Notes: generated from the sequence alone by a model not told the origin. 64,000 nt of DNA from an uncultured Flavobacteriaceae bacterium (GCA_947504035.1 CANNGA010000016.1:33783-97782), one strand, 5' to 3'. Shown: positions 1 through 9,252, numbered from the stretch's first letter. Translations and numbers: made by a program.

Positions 1-411
1 TAAAATCAATTCAGGTGCTGGATCTAGTTGTAATAATTGACGAATACCATGAACGCGATCGCGATCTACCGCAACTGCTACAGACTGTCCAAACTTATTA
101 AAAAACTGAAAGGGCTCATCTCCTATCATCGCTGCAGTAGTGTCTTCATGCGCTAGCTGAAAGCCTTCTGTTTTTCGTTTATAACCACGGCTTAAGGTGG
201 CCATGGCATAGTCCCCTTCCAAAACGCGTATTAAATACTCTATCATAGGTGTTTTTCCTGTGCCACCTACACTCAAATTCCCCACACAAATAACAGGTGT
301 TTTGAAAGTTGTTGTCGTTTTCAAACCCCAATCGAAAAAACGATTGCGCAACCAAGTCACACAAAAATAAATAGGTACTATTGGGTATAACAGTATTCTA
401 AGCCACTTCAT
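1..411 (-). CDS. lpxK: Tetraacyldisaccharide 4'-kinase, N-terminal part (cut by window edge)
   Basis: LpxK phosphorylates the 4' position of the lipid A disaccharide at the inner membrane. The first 137 codons are present; the rest lies left of the window. Visible are an N-terminal hydrophobic segment starting MKWLRILLYP, the P-loop region VGNLSVGGTGKTP near residues 43-55, the following TLSRGYKRKT block and a GDEP motif, all typical of this family. The start is the ATG at 409-411, which includes the membrane segment. The frame runs open to the window edge. Identification is confident; nothing can be said of the C-terminal half. Confidence 0.93.
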   Translation of the reverse strand, partial: MKWLRILLYPIVPIYFCVTWLRNRFFDWGLKTTTTFKTPVICVGNLSVGGTGKTPMIEYLIRVLEGDYAMATLSRGYKRKTEGFQLAHEDTTAAMIGDEPFQFFNKFGQSVAVAVDRDRVHGIRQLLQLDPAPELIL

Positions 412-524
412 CCAATTAATTTTTACATCTAAACACGAAATATAGTAAACAATTACATAGGAGTATCGTATAAATTGGCTAAAAGCTTTAAAAACGAGCT
501 ATGCTGTTGTAAAACACAAGTACT

Positions 525-556
525 AAAAAAGGACGCTAACATAACCATTAGCGTCC
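525..556 (-). terminator. Intrinsic terminator of the LRR lipoprotein gene
   Basis: Arms GGACGCTAA (531-539) and TTAGCGTCC (548-556) form a perfect 9-bp stem with an 8-base loop. On the minus strand it is followed by a T run (complement of 525-530). It lies 50 bases after the stop of the minus-strand gene ending at 606. Confidence 0.8.
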
Positions 557-605
557 TTACTTTATCTAAAATAAATATCGTTATAATGTCTCTACACTAG
601 CTGTA

Positions 606-2369
606 CTAGAAAACATCAACCGTGTTTCCGTTGTTTATGAGTGTTTGAACATCTGTAAAACCTTGATTTGTTGGTAGTGCTCTGTTAGAAATTGTTATAA
701 TCTTATTAGTTAATGGAGGTGTGATAGACACAAGATCTGCTAATATAGTATCTAAGGTTTCGCTTGAAAAATTATTATCAAGCAAACTAAACTGAAAATC
801 AAAGCTTTCTAGAGCAGAAAAATCTAACTCAGATAAAACTGAATTGTTAGTAACAGATATATTTAGTTCTGTTTCTCTCAAAAACGGGAGACTTACTGAC
901 GACAATGATAGGTTCTCATCAATATCTATTGCGAAATCAGGTACAACAATAATATTTTCGTTTGAAAGCGTTTCTAAAAGAGGAAAACTAATCGTTTGAA
1001 GCGCTTCATTAAAGCTGATACTTAAAGATCCTACATTTGTAAGATTTGTAAAATTCAAAGTACTTAACAACCTATTATTCCTTATCGATATATTACTTAC
1101 AGAAGATTCAGAGCTAAGTTGAGCGTCTATACCCAAAGCTTCTAACCTTGAATTACTATTTATATTAATTCTCCCATTAAGAATGCTTAATTGAGGAAAA
1201 CTATACCCCTCTAAGTTATCATTATTTCCAATAAAAATAGAGCCTTCATTAGAAAATGTTTCTATCAATACATCTTGCTGTTGTCCTTCAAGAATTCCAA
1301 TAGTGGTTAACTCTGGCATCTCAAAAAAACGCAATACGTTATTACTAGATATACTCAAACTGTTCACCATCTCTAAGACAGGAAACCCTAATTCTGTTAA
1401 AGCACTATTAAACGATAAACTTAAGCTCCCCGCATTAGTCATCGCTGGTAGAACGATATTAGATAAGAGTGTACCGCTTACTCTAAGTAAAGACACAGTT
1501 GTTAAAAATGGAAAATTTATTGACGTTAAAGCCAAATTATCCTCAATAGTTACATCTCCGAAGTTTACTAATTGAGGCATCGTAATCGTTTCTAAACGAT
1601 CATTTCTAGTTATAGATATCAAAGATACAGACATATCCGATGTAGATTCTAATGCTGGTAGTGTAAAGCTTGTTAAATTTGCATTTTCACTTATTCTTAT
1701 TCTTGATATATTTGCTAACTGCGTTAAATTAATTTCATTTAAATTTTCGTTGCTTCTTATAAATAGCCCCTCAACAGATTCTAATACTGGCAATGAAAAG
1801 CTTGTTAAATTTGCATTTTCTTCAAAAATAAATGTTGATATATCTTCCAATAGAGGAAAATCAGTACTATTTAAATTATCATTATCTCTTATGGTCATTA
1901 AGTTCACAGACAATAAAGCTGGTGCCTCTACAGAGGTGAGCATGGTATTTGAAGACAAATTTAAAGATGTTACTACTGTTCCCAAATCAGGAAGACTAAT
2001 AGATGCAAGTGCTTCGTTATTATTTATATCAATATCAATAACTTCAGTTATTCCAGAAAGTCTAACAGTGGTTAAATTTGTAGTATTTTGTATGATAATA
2101 AATTGCGTATTTACACCTACCCTTTCATTTATTCTAGTTGCTGCTTCTTCATTTGTTATAGCTCCAGATAACACTAAAAATGTAGCACCTCCGTTAGCTC
2201 CAGCCCCATCTTGTCCGTCTGCTCCGTCTGAGCCATCTTCACCATTTGTACCATTTGTACCATCTACGCCATCTATACCATCTACGCCATTTTCACCATC
2301 CTCGGGGCTACAAGCGCACACTACTATACTTAGTACTACAAAAAGAATTTTTAAAAATTTTAAGTTCAT
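606..2369 (-). CDS. Lipoprotein with collagen-like Gly-X-Y tract and leucine-rich-like repeats
   Basis: Probable surface or periplasmic lipoprotein of unknown role. The second ATG (2367-2369) is preferred over the one at 2391-2393 because it gives a compact signal peptide with lipobox VCAC (Cys about 20). Residues about 22-60 are Gly-X-Y triplets rich in Asp and Asn. The rest of the 587 residues is a run of roughly 22-residue repeats of the form (N/S)xxLTSxxxPxLxxVxxLxIxxN, resembling receptor-L/BspA-type leucine-rich repeats. No type IX secretion C-terminal domain is apparent. It stands alone, with its own promoter-like box and terminator. Adhesion is a guess from architecture only. Confidence 0.8.
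   Translation of the reverse strand: MNLKFLKILFVVLSIVVCACSPEDGENGVDGIDGVDGTNGTNGEDGSDGADGQDGAGANGGATFLVLSGAITNEEAATRINERVGVNTQFIIIQNTTNLTTVRLSGITEVIDIDINNNEALASISLPDLGTVVTSLNLSSNTMLTSVEAPALLSVNLMTIRDNDNLNSTDFPLLEDISTFIFEENANLTSFSLPVLESVEGLFIRSNENLNEINLTQLANISRIRISENANLTSFTLPALESTSDMSVSLISITRNDRLETITMPQLVNFGDVTIEDNLALTSINFPFLTTVSLLRVSGTLLSNIVLPAMTNAGSLSLSFNSALTELGFPVLEMVNSLSISSNNVLRFFEMPELTTIGILEGQQQDVLIETFSNEGSIFIGNNDNLEGYSFPQLSILNGRININSNSRLEALGIDAQLSSESSVSNISIRNNRLLSTLNFTNLTNVGSLSISFNEALQTISFPLLETLSNENIIVVPDFAIDIDENLSLSSVSLPFLRETELNISVTNNSVLSELDFSALESFDFQFSLLDNNFSSETLDTILADLVSITPPLTNKIITISNRALPTNQGFTDVQTLINNGNTVDVF
2187..2309 (-). repeat. Minisatellite-like tract coding for Gly-X-Y triplets
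   Basis: Short nearly repeated units of nine bases (plus-strand reading ccatctacg, ccatctata, ccatttgta) run through this stretch and encode triplets such as GVD, GID, GTN and GED. Unit changes keep the reading frame, so repeat number could vary without breaking the gene. Confidence 0.7.
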
Positions 2370-2488
2370 ATTTAATAAAATTTTAGATTTCATGAGCTTT
2401 TGAAATATTCACACTCTTACAAAACAAATAAAGCAATTTTAAATGATTTTATCAAAATTTTCAACACATTGCAATTATTATTCTACTA

Positions 2489-2496
2489 CAAACATA
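2489..2496 (-). promoter_or_regulatory. TAnnTTTG -7 box for the LRR lipoprotein
   Basis: Minus-strand TATGTTTG matches the Bacteroidota -7 consensus. It would give a leader of about 110 bases before the ATG at 2369. No clear -33 TTTG is seen. Confidence 0.45.
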
Positions 2497-2676
2497 GAAT
2501 AATCAACCTATAATTTTAATCATCCTATAGATTAAAACACGACCCAACAAAGTTATATCTGCTCCATCTTGAAACTACTTATATTTAGATGTTAATACTT
2601 CTACTTAACATAACATATTTTTAATGCATTTCCCTTTTCCTTTAAAAATTTTGAAACTAAAGTGCTCCGTTTGGGT

Positions 2677-2684
2677 TATATTTG
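2677..2684 (+). promoter_or_regulatory. TAnnTTTG -7 box for the NIF3-like gene
   Basis: TATATTTG, 21 bases before the ATG at 2706. A TTTTG at 2649-2653 lies 23 bases upstream and could be the -33 element, slightly beyond usual spacing. Confidence 0.65.
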
Positions 2685-2705
2685 AAACCCATCAAATGAT
2701 ATATC

Positions 2706-3800
2706 ATGATTATACAGGACGTTATAACACATTTAGAAACGCTTGCGCCTTTGGCCTACGCTGAAGATTTTGATAATGTTGGCCTTTTAGTAGGCAATAC
2801 ACAAGCCCCCTTAAAAGGTGTGCTTGTAACTTTAGATACTTTAGAAGAAGTCGTAAATGAGGCCATCGCTAAAAACTGCAACCTTATTGTAAGCTTTCAC
2901 CCTATAATTTTTAAAGGTTTGAAGGCAATTACTGGTAAAACTTATGTAGAACGTGTCGTGTTAAAAGCCATTAAACACGACATTGCTATATATACCATGC
3001 ACACCGCATTAGACAATGCCTTTAATGGTGTAAATGCGATGCTTTGTGAACAACTAGAACTAACTCAAAAAAGAATACTTATCCCCCAAAAAGGCACACT
3101 GAAGAAACTCACTACTTATGTTCCTAAAGACGAAGCTGAGACGTTAAGAGCTGCTCTATTTGCTGCAGGAGGCGGTTCTATTGGTAATTACGACCAATGC
3201 AGCTTTAACAATGAAGGCTATGGCACCTACAGAGCTAATGAAAGAGCGAACCCAACAAAAGGAGAACAACAAAAACCACATACTGAAGTAGAAACCCAAA
3301 TTACGCTTACTTTTCCAAAACACCTAGAATCGAAACTTGTGCAGACCTTATTAGCGACACATTCTTATGAAGAAGTGGCTTATGATGTTGTTACTGTTGA
3401 TACTAAAAACAACTATATTGGTATGGGTATGGTAGGCGAATTACAAACACCATTGGCAGAGGCTGACTTTTTAAAACATGTTAAAGCCAAAATGCAAACA
3501 GGGTGTATCCGCCATTCGGCCTTATTAAACAAAAAAATTAAGACCGTAGCCGTATTAGGCGGCTCTGGTAGTTTTGCTATTGCCAATGCAAAAGCAGCTG
3601 GTGCTGACGCCTTTATAACTTCAGATTTAAAATATCATGATTTTTTCATGGCAGAAAACAACATTTTATTAGCAGATATAGGCCATTATGAAAGCGAACA
3701 GTTCACAAAAAACTTATTAGTAGAGTATCTTACAAAAAAAATTACTAATTTTGCCATCATTTTATCAAAGACAAATACCAATCCTGTTAAGTATTTTTAA
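2706..3800 (+). CDS. NIF3-like dinuclear metal centre protein (DUF34/YbgI family)
   Basis: Member of the NIF3/DUF34 family, sometimes labelled GTP cyclohydrolase I type 2; its biochemical role is not settled. The 364 residues include the N-terminal NVGLLVG and SFHPIIFK blocks (metal His near residue 65), TMHTALDNA, and the C-terminal GGSGSF ... SDLKYHDFF ... DIGHYESE blocks that supply the remaining metal ligands. The middle 130-220 region fits the PII/CutA-like insert of long family members. It is followed after 3 bases by the coiled-coil gene at 3804, so the two are probably co-transcribed, a pairing I recall from other Bacteroidota. Confidence 0.9.
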   Translation: MIIQDVITHLETLAPLAYAEDFDNVGLLVGNTQAPLKGVLVTLDTLEEVVNEAIAKNCNLIVSFHPIIFKGLKAITGKTYVERVVLKAIKHDIAIYTMHTALDNAFNGVNAMLCEQLELTQKRILIPQKGTLKKLTTYVPKDEAETLRAALFAAGGGSIGNYDQCSFNNEGYGTYRANERANPTKGEQQKPHTEVETQITLTFPKHLESKLVQTLLATHSYEEVAYDVVTVDTKNNYIGMGMVGELQTPLAEADFLKHVKAKMQTGCIRHSALLNKKIKTVAVLGGSGSFAIANAKAAGADAFITSDLKYHDFFMAENNILLADIGHYESEQFTKNLLVEYLTKKITNFAIILSKTNTNPVKYF

Positions 3801-3803
3801 AGT

Positions 3804-4583
3804 ATGGCAAAAAAGAAAGAAGTTAGTGTAGAAGACCGTCTAAGAGCATTATACGATTTACAACTTATAGATTCTCGCATTGACGAAATCCGTAATGTGC
3901 GCGGAGAATTGCCTTTAGAAGTAAGAGATTTAGAAGATGAAGTTGCTGGATTAAGCATACGACTTGATAAATTAGTTAATGGTTTAGAAGTTATCGATAA
4001 TGACATAGCGTCTAAGAAAAACTTAATTGAAGAGTCTAAAGCACTTATCAAAAAATATGGTGAGCAACAGAAAAATGTTAGAAATAACAGAGAATTCAAC
4101 TCACTTTCTAAAGAAGTAGAATTTCAAGAATTAGAAATTCAATTGGCTGAAAAGCACATTAAAGAATTTAAAGTGCAAATTGAGCAGAAAAAAGAAGTGA
4201 TCGCTAGTACTAAAGACCAATTAAAGGAGCGCGAAACACATCTTAAGCATAAAAAAGGAGAATTAGATGCCATTTTAGCTGAAACAGAAAAAGAAGAACA
4301 AGCACTTATTGCTAAATCTGAGGATTATAAAACGCAAATAGAAGACCGTTTAGTGTTTGCTTACGATAGAATTCGTAAGAATGTAAAAAACGGATTAGCC
4401 GTAGTACCTATTGAAAGAGGGGCTTCTGGAGGTTCATTCTTTACTATTCCGCCGCAAGTACAAGTGGAAATAGCTTCTCGTAAAAAAGTCATTACAGACG
4501 AACATAGTGGTAGAATTTTAGTAGACGCTGCTTTAGCCGAAGAACAAAAAGCTAAAATGGAAAAACTATTTACAAAACTATAA
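3804..4583 (+). CDS. Coiled-coil protein of the C4 zinc-ribbon family, zinc ligands lost
   Basis: This 259-residue protein has a long coiled coil (about residues 10-180, rich in E, K, L and I) followed by a short C-terminal domain. The C-terminal block GASGGSFFTIPPQ ... TDEHSGRILVD lines up with the zinc ribbon of the CT398-like family, usually CxxC ... CxxC. Here the four ligand positions are Ser208, Ser211, Asp232 and Ser235, so no zinc site remains. Cellular role is unknown; nucleic-acid or membrane association is only suggested for the family. The terminator at 4605 ends the two-gene unit with the NIF3-like gene. Confidence 0.85.
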   Translation: MAKKKEVSVEDRLRALYDLQLIDSRIDEIRNVRGELPLEVRDLEDEVAGLSIRLDKLVNGLEVIDNDIASKKNLIEESKALIKKYGEQQKNVRNNREFNSLSKEVEFQELEIQLAEKHIKEFKVQIEQKKEVIASTKDQLKERETHLKHKKGELDAILAETEKEEQALIAKSEDYKTQIEDRLVFAYDRIRKNVKNGLAVVPIERGASGGSFFTIPPQVQVEIASRKKVITDEHSGRILVDAALAEEQKAKMEKLFTKL

Positions 4584-4604
4584 TTCCACACGATCATAAA
4601 ATTT

Positions 4605-4640
4605 AAAAAGGCCTTCTTTATAAAAAGAGGGCTTTTTTTT
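4605..4640 (+). terminator. Intrinsic terminator after the NIF3-like/coiled-coil pair
   Basis: Imperfect stem between AAAAAGGCCTTCTTT and AAAGAGGGCTTTTT with a short AT loop, ending in a run of eight T. It begins 22 bases after the stop at 4583. Confidence 0.8.
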
Positions 4641-4989
4641 GTTCAAAACACAAAACTATATAATTATTTACATAACGTAACTCTCTAAAACCAGATATGT
4701 ATTGGAACATCGTCAGGAGAGTTTCAAATGCCATAAACACTACCATTTTTTTTAATTTCAGCGTAGCTTATCATTACAGTTGGATAAAAAAACATAGCAT
4801 GGTCCTAGTGTTTGCAGCAGTCGAAAGATGTAATAGATTTTCTAATGTAGAATTTAAGTGAAAGCATCCCGCTTCAAAACCAAACTCTAAAAACCTGCGG
4901 ATACAATGTATTCAATTATTTTTTCTATAACTTTCTCTCTATACCTGTTAAGGTTTTTTAATTCTATACGTCTATTACCAAAAGCACTT
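4641..4989. other. Intergenic stretch before msrA
   Basis: About 350 bases without a convincing gene. Short ORFs on both strands overlap the msrA leader and look spurious. No TAnnTTTG box or strong hairpin is seen. Confidence 0.5.
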
Positions 4990-5652
4990 ATGAAAAATTT
5001 TATCACACTTTTAGTTTTAGCCTTATTATTTAGTTGCCAGAACACCGCGCAAACAAACGAAAAACAAGCGCAGGTTATCAATGCAACACCTGTTCAAGTC
5101 CCTTTAGAGAACGGTAAAGCCAAAGCCTATTTTGCAAGTGGTTGTTTCTGGTGTGTAGAAGCCGTTTACGAAAGTATTATTGGTGTAGAAGACGTCATTA
5201 ATGGGTATTCTGGAGGCCATAGCAAAAACCCTACCTATGAAGCCAGCAATACAGGACGTACAGGACATGCCGAAGCTGTAGAAGTAATTTACGATCCTAA
5301 AGTTGTAAGCTTTGAAACCTTAGTAGATGCGTATTTTGCATCTCAAAACCCGAAGCAAGTTAATGGGCAAGGTCCTGACCACGGTTCCCAATACCGTTCT
5401 ATTCTTTTTTATCAAAATAAAGCACAACAAAAAATCATTTTAGAAAAGAAAACGGCACTAGCTCAAAAATTAGATGCAAAAATCGCCGCAGAAGTCTACC
5501 CATTTCAAAAATTTTGGATAGCAGAGGCATACCATCAAAATTACGAACGCTTACACCCTAATAATCCATACATCCGGAATGTTTCTATTCCACGTTTACG
5601 TCGATTTCAAGCCAATTTCCCTTCAAAATACATCAAATCGCATGCGCACTAA
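4990..5652 (+). CDS. msrA: Peptide-methionine (S)-S-oxide reductase, lipoprotein form
   Basis: MsrA reduces methionine S-sulfoxide in damaged proteins. The catalytic GCFWC motif is at residues 51-55 (Cys52), followed by GYSGGH, the Tyr/Glu substrate-pocket region and the HGSQYRS block, all diagnostic. The frame opens earlier (4906), but the ATG at 4990 gives a signal peptide with lipobox LFSC (Cys16), so the enzyme is probably lipid-anchored and periplasmic, where it would repair oxidised exported proteins. The 220 residues equal one MsrA domain plus the anchor; there is no fused MsrB. It is monocistronic, with a strong hairpin after it. Confidence 0.94.
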   Translation: MKNFITLLVLALLFSCQNTAQTNEKQAQVINATPVQVPLENGKAKAYFASGCFWCVEAVYESIIGVEDVINGYSGGHSKNPTYEASNTGRTGHAEAVEVIYDPKVVSFETLVDAYFASQNPKQVNGQGPDHGSQYRSILFYQNKAQQKIILEKKTALAQKLDAKIAAEVYPFQKFWIAEAYHQNYERLHPNNPYIRNVSIPRLRRFQANFPSKYIKSHAH

Positions 5653-6063
5653 ATTAAAAGCTTAGAAAAATTTGACATTCCTTTTGTAATTTAACATCTA
5701 AGCATTAATAACGTTTCGTATATTAAATAACTTTTTTCCGCTATATGCGTCTATATATATCTTTTAGCGCTTCAATTTATAATTGAAGCGCTAAATCTTT
5801 TTAAGGCATTGTAGCCCATAGAATTAGGCATTAAATAATATTCATAAAGCCCCCTCCTACCTCTCCCCTAATACCCCTTTAAGTTTTATCATTACAGCGC
5901 TGTAATGTCCCCAAAACTAAATACATGTAGCATTACCTCGGTTTAAAATGGCATAACTAATGAAAATTAAATGTGTTTTACACAATATCTTACGCTTCTA
6001 AAAACTACGAATCTAGATTATAGGAATTTGTTAGCTTTTCAAGCTTAGTTTTAATTCTTATTT
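5653..6063. other. Intergenic region between msrA and kynU
   Basis: About 410 bases. Apart from the hairpin at 5763-5795 no gene is seen. The second half should carry the promoter of the kynurenine operon, but I find no clean TAnnTTTG box, so the operon may use a regulated or non-consensus promoter. Confidence 0.5.
5763..5801. terminator. Strong hairpin after msrA
   Basis: Perfect 15-bp inverted repeat (5763-5777 with 5781-5795) around the loop TAT, followed by TCTTTTT. It starts 110 bases after msrA and would act as a terminator on the plus strand. Confidence 0.7.
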
Positions 6064-7362
6064 TTGTTTGAAACAGAAAACCAAGATACTGTGCCTACAC
6101 ACCAGTTAGGTCTTGACTATGCTATAGCACAAGACAAAAACGACAAATTATCGCATTACAGAACGCAATTCCATATTCCCCAAACAAAAACGGGAGCAGA
6201 TCTCATTTATATGACGGGAAACTCTTTGGGGTTACAACCTAAACACACTAAAACTTACGTTAATCAAGAATTACAAGATTGGGCTACACTGGGTGTCGAA
6301 GGGCATTTTGAAGCTAAAAACCCTTGGTTAGGCTACCATGAATTTTTAACAGAAGCCATGGCCAATGTGGTTGGTGCCAAACCTATCGAAGTGGTTGTTA
6401 TGAACACCTTAACGGCCAACCTTCACTTTATGATGGCCTCGTTTTACCAACCCACTGCAAAACGCTATAAAATTCTTATTGAAAGTGATGCCTTTCCATC
6501 TGATAAATACGCTGTAGAATCCCAATTACGCCATCATGGTTTCGATGCTAAAGAGGGGCTTATACAATGGGCGCCTCCCAAAGGAAAAGAACTCTTAGAC
6601 TCTAGCGATTTAGAGCAATTACTAAACATCCATGGTGATAGCATTGCGCTTATTATGCTTGGCGGTGTTAATTACTACACAGGGCAGTACTTAGACCTAA
6701 AACGCATTGCAACACTTGGTCACAAACACGGTTGCATGGTGGGTTTTGACTGTGCGCACGGTGCTGGAAATGTACCCCTCAACCTTCACGACTCTGGAGC
6801 TGATTTTGCTGCATGGTGTACCTATAAATATTTAAATTCTGGTCCAGGAAGTTTAGCAGGGTGCTTTGTACACGAACGCCATGCCTACCGTAAAGATTTA
6901 AACCGATTTGCAGGCTGGTGGAGCCACAATAAACTAACACGATTTAATATGCGTGACGACTTCGATCAACTTCCAGGAGCAGAAGGCTGGCAGCTTAGCA
7001 ATCCGCCAATTTTATCTATGGCCGCCATAAAAGCATCCTTAGATATTTTTGCCGAAGTTGGCATGGACAAACTCATACATAAATCAAGACAACTTACCAG
7101 CTATTTTGAATTTTTACTTAAAAATTTAGGAGAGGATGTAATACGCATCATAACCCCTAGTACACCAGAAAACAGAGGTTGCCAATTATCCATACAAGTG
7201 AAACAAGCCGATAAAAACCTCCATACAAAATTAACAGCAGCTGGCGTTATTAGCGACTGGCGTGAACCCGATGTTATACGTTGCGCTCCAGTACCGCTGT
7301 ACAATACCTTTGAAGATGTATACCATTTGGTTGAAAAACTTAAAACTATTTTAAATTCGTAA
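6064..7362 (+). CDS. kynU: Kynureninase
   Basis: PLP-dependent hydrolase that converts kynurenine to anthranilate and 3-hydroxykynurenine to 3-hydroxyanthranilate. The 432 residues match the family length. MTGNSLGL sits near residue 50, the FDCAHGAGN block binds the cofactor, and WCTYKYLNSGPG carries the PLP lysine at about Lys255. The start is a TTG at 6064, because the next in-frame Met (residue 50) would remove conserved sequence. It heads the plus-strand kynurenine cluster; kmo follows after 13 bases. Next to kmo and the dioxygenase, the relevant substrate is most likely 3-hydroxykynurenine. Confidence 0.95.
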   Translation: MFETENQDTVPTHQLGLDYAIAQDKNDKLSHYRTQFHIPQTKTGADLIYMTGNSLGLQPKHTKTYVNQELQDWATLGVEGHFEAKNPWLGYHEFLTEAMANVVGAKPIEVVVMNTLTANLHFMMASFYQPTAKRYKILIESDAFPSDKYAVESQLRHHGFDAKEGLIQWAPPKGKELLDSSDLEQLLNIHGDSIALIMLGGVNYYTGQYLDLKRIATLGHKHGCMVGFDCAHGAGNVPLNLHDSGADFAAWCTYKYLNSGPGSLAGCFVHERHAYRKDLNRFAGWWSHNKLTRFNMRDDFDQLPGAEGWQLSNPPILSMAAIKASLDIFAEVGMDKLIHKSRQLTSYFEFLLKNLGEDVIRIITPSTPENRGCQLSIQVKQADKNLHTKLTAAGVISDWREPDVIRCAPVPLYNTFEDVYHLVEKLKTILNS

Positions 7363-7375
7363 TAGTAGCTATAAT

Positions 7376-8788
7376 ATGACCAAACAAAAACAAGATATTC
7401 TTATAATTGGAGCAGGACTTTGTGGTAGTTTACTTGCCTTACGGCTCGCCCAACGCGGCTATACGGTGACGGTATACGAAATGCGCCCAGATTTACGAAA
7501 AGTAGATATTAGTGCAGGCCGATCCATAAATCTGGCTTTCTCAGACAGAGGCAACAAAGCCATAAAATTGGTAGGTCTAGAAGAAAAAGTAAAAGCCTTA
7601 TGCATCCCTATGCATGGCCGTATGATACATGATAAACAGGGCAATTCCTTCCAATCTAACTATAGTGGGCGCGCACACGAATACATCAACTCCATTTCTA
7701 GAGAAGACTTAAATTGCCTTTTATTGGATGAAGCCGAAGCCCAACAAAACGTAACGTTCCATTTTAATACCAAATGCCTTTCGGTAGACTTCGAAAATAC
7801 GATAGCCCATTTTAAGCAGTACCACTCTAAGGAAGAATTCACCATAAATGCCAATTGTATCATAGCTACAGATGGCGCAGGATCTGCAATGCGCAAAAGT
7901 TATTATCTAGGCAAAAAGTTTTTATTTAGTTTTTCTCAAAACTACTTGACACACGGTTATAAAGAACTTACCATACCTGCTGCTGCAACTGGGGGGTATA
8001 AAATTCATAAAAACGCACTTCATATTTGGCCTAGAGGCAGCTTCATGCTTATCGCTTTACCTAATTTAGATGGTAGTTTTACAGTAACGCTATTCTTAAG
8101 TTATACCGAAGGCGCCTTCAACTTTAATAATTTAGACCGCAAGGCAAACGTTTTAAAATTCTTTAAAGCTGAATTTCCAGATGCACTAGAAGTAATGCCC
8201 AACTTAGCAGAAGAATTTTTCGAAAATCCCACAGCCCCACTTGGCACCATAAAATGTTCGCCTTGGCATTACAAAGGCAACACCTTATTAATGGGCGATG
8301 CGGCACATGCCATAGTCCCTTTTTATGGCCAAGGCATGAATGCTTCTTTTGAAGATGTTGTAGAACTCGATACTGTTTTAGATACGTTTGAAAGCAACTG
8401 GGAAAACATATTTTCAACCTATGAAAAACGCCGAAAAAAGGATACCGATGCTATTGCCGATCTTGCGTTAGATAATTTTCATGAAATGAAAGCGCATGTT
8501 GCCAACCCTATTTTTAAAGAAAAACGTAAATTAGAAATGGCTTTAGAACGTTTGTTTCCTAGCCGCTATCATTCTAAATATGCGCTTGTAACTTTTAACG
8601 AAGCTATAGGTTACGAAAAAGCCATGTTAAAAGGTCGTGCACAAGATAAAGCCATACTTAATTTAATAGCAGATGGGCTTATCCCTTCGCAATATGAAGA
8701 GACTATTGAAGCTCTAGAGCCCATTTTGCAAAACATAATAGGCACTACAGAAGCCATTTTAGAAGACGACAGAATTGCAGGATTATGA
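7376..8788 (+). CDS. kmo: Kynurenine 3-monooxygenase
   Basis: FAD- and NADPH-dependent enzyme that hydroxylates kynurenine to 3-hydroxykynurenine. The 470 residues show the N-terminal Rossmann motif GAGLCGS (residues 12-18), the SAGRSINLAFSDRG block typical of KMO, and the flavin-binding GDAAHAIVPFYGQGMN (from about 307). The C-terminal 80 residues are moderately hydrophobic, as in other KMOs. It lies 13 bases after kynU, so the two should be co-translated, and its product feeds kynU and then the dioxygenase at 12291. Confidence 0.95.
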   Translation: MTKQKQDILIIGAGLCGSLLALRLAQRGYTVTVYEMRPDLRKVDISAGRSINLAFSDRGNKAIKLVGLEEKVKALCIPMHGRMIHDKQGNSFQSNYSGRAHEYINSISREDLNCLLLDEAEAQQNVTFHFNTKCLSVDFENTIAHFKQYHSKEEFTINANCIIATDGAGSAMRKSYYLGKKFLFSFSQNYLTHGYKELTIPAAATGGYKIHKNALHIWPRGSFMLIALPNLDGSFTVTLFLSYTEGAFNFNNLDRKANVLKFFKAEFPDALEVMPNLAEEFFENPTAPLGTIKCSPWHYKGNTLLMGDAAHAIVPFYGQGMNASFEDVVELDTVLDTFESNWENIFSTYEKRRKKDTDAIADLALDNFHEMKAHVANPIFKEKRKLEMALERLFPSRYHSKYALVTFNEAIGYEKAMLKGRAQDKAILNLIADGLIPSQYEETIEALEPILQNIIGTTEAILEDDRIAGL

Positions 8789-8853
8789 GGGCCCTCATTT
8801 TTAAGCATTCGTAGCATTATAATTTAAAATATCCGTAAAACCTTAAATATCAT

Positions 8854-9252
8854 ATGAAAAAAGTAACACCTCGAGGCGCCTACCCACTTACCAAACGTGT
8901 TGGCGATTTTATTTATGTATCAGGAACAAGTTCAAGACAACCTGATAACACTATTGCTGGTGTAACTGCTTTAGATGAAATGGGTAGTAAACACCTTGAT
9001 ATCGAAATACAAACACGAGAAGTTTTAAGAAACATAGCGCGTCACTTAGCCTCGCACGACGCCACCTTAAAAGATGTTGTGGATGTGACTACTTTTTTAG
9101 TAAATATGAATGACTTTGCAGGGTATAATAAAACGTATGCCGAATTTTTCGACACAGCTACTGGACCTACAAGAACCACTGTAGCGGTTCACCAGTTACC
9201 GCATCCCGATTTGCTTGTAGAAATTAAAGTTGTCGCTTACAAAAAACTCTAA
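8854..9252 (+). CDS. amnD: RidA-family protein, probable 2-aminomuconate deaminase
   Basis: The 132-residue YjgF/YER057c/RidA protein carries the family core [10 protein letters not shown] and [21 protein letters not shown]. RidA proteins hydrolyse enamines and imines; the longer 2-aminomuconate deaminase branch converts 2-aminomuconate to 4-oxalocrotonate. The position inside a kynurenine cluster, directly before a semialdehyde dehydrogenase, favours that role over generic RidA. The deaminase assignment rests on context, the fold assignment on sequence. The gap to kmo is 65 bases. Confidence 0.82.
   Translation: MKKVTPRGAYPLTKRVGDFIYVSGTSSRQPDNTIAGVTALDEMGSKHLDIEIQTREVLRNIARHLASHDATLKDVVDVTTFLVNMNDFAGYNKTYAEFFDTATGPTRTTVAVHQLPHPDLLVEIKVVAYKKL

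Larger units (their letters stand above)
2370..2705. other. Divergent intergenic region
   Basis: AT-rich stretch between the minus-strand lipoprotein and the plus-strand NIF3-like gene. It holds one promoter-like box for each direction (2489-2496 minus and 2677-2684 plus). No ORF or RNA gene is seen. Confidence 0.6.

Noticed and set aside
179..364. Minus-strand ORF of 61 residues
   Set aside because: Out of frame with lpxK, whose P-loop and GDEP motifs are read in another frame over the same bases.
2187..2309. CRISPR array
   Set aside because: Units are 9 bases, in frame, without spacers; they code for Gly-X-Y triplets. No CRISPR repeat-spacer pattern was seen anywhere in the window.
1750..2403. 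Plus-strand ORF of 217 residues, Pro/Ser-rich
   Set aside because: It is the antisense shadow of the Gly-X-Y and repeat coding of the minus-strand lipoprotein; Gly-Asp triplets read backwards give Pro-Ser runs.
8163..8417. Minus-strand ORF of 84 residues in kmo
   Set aside because: Antisense to conserved KMO flavin-binding sequence with no feature of its own.
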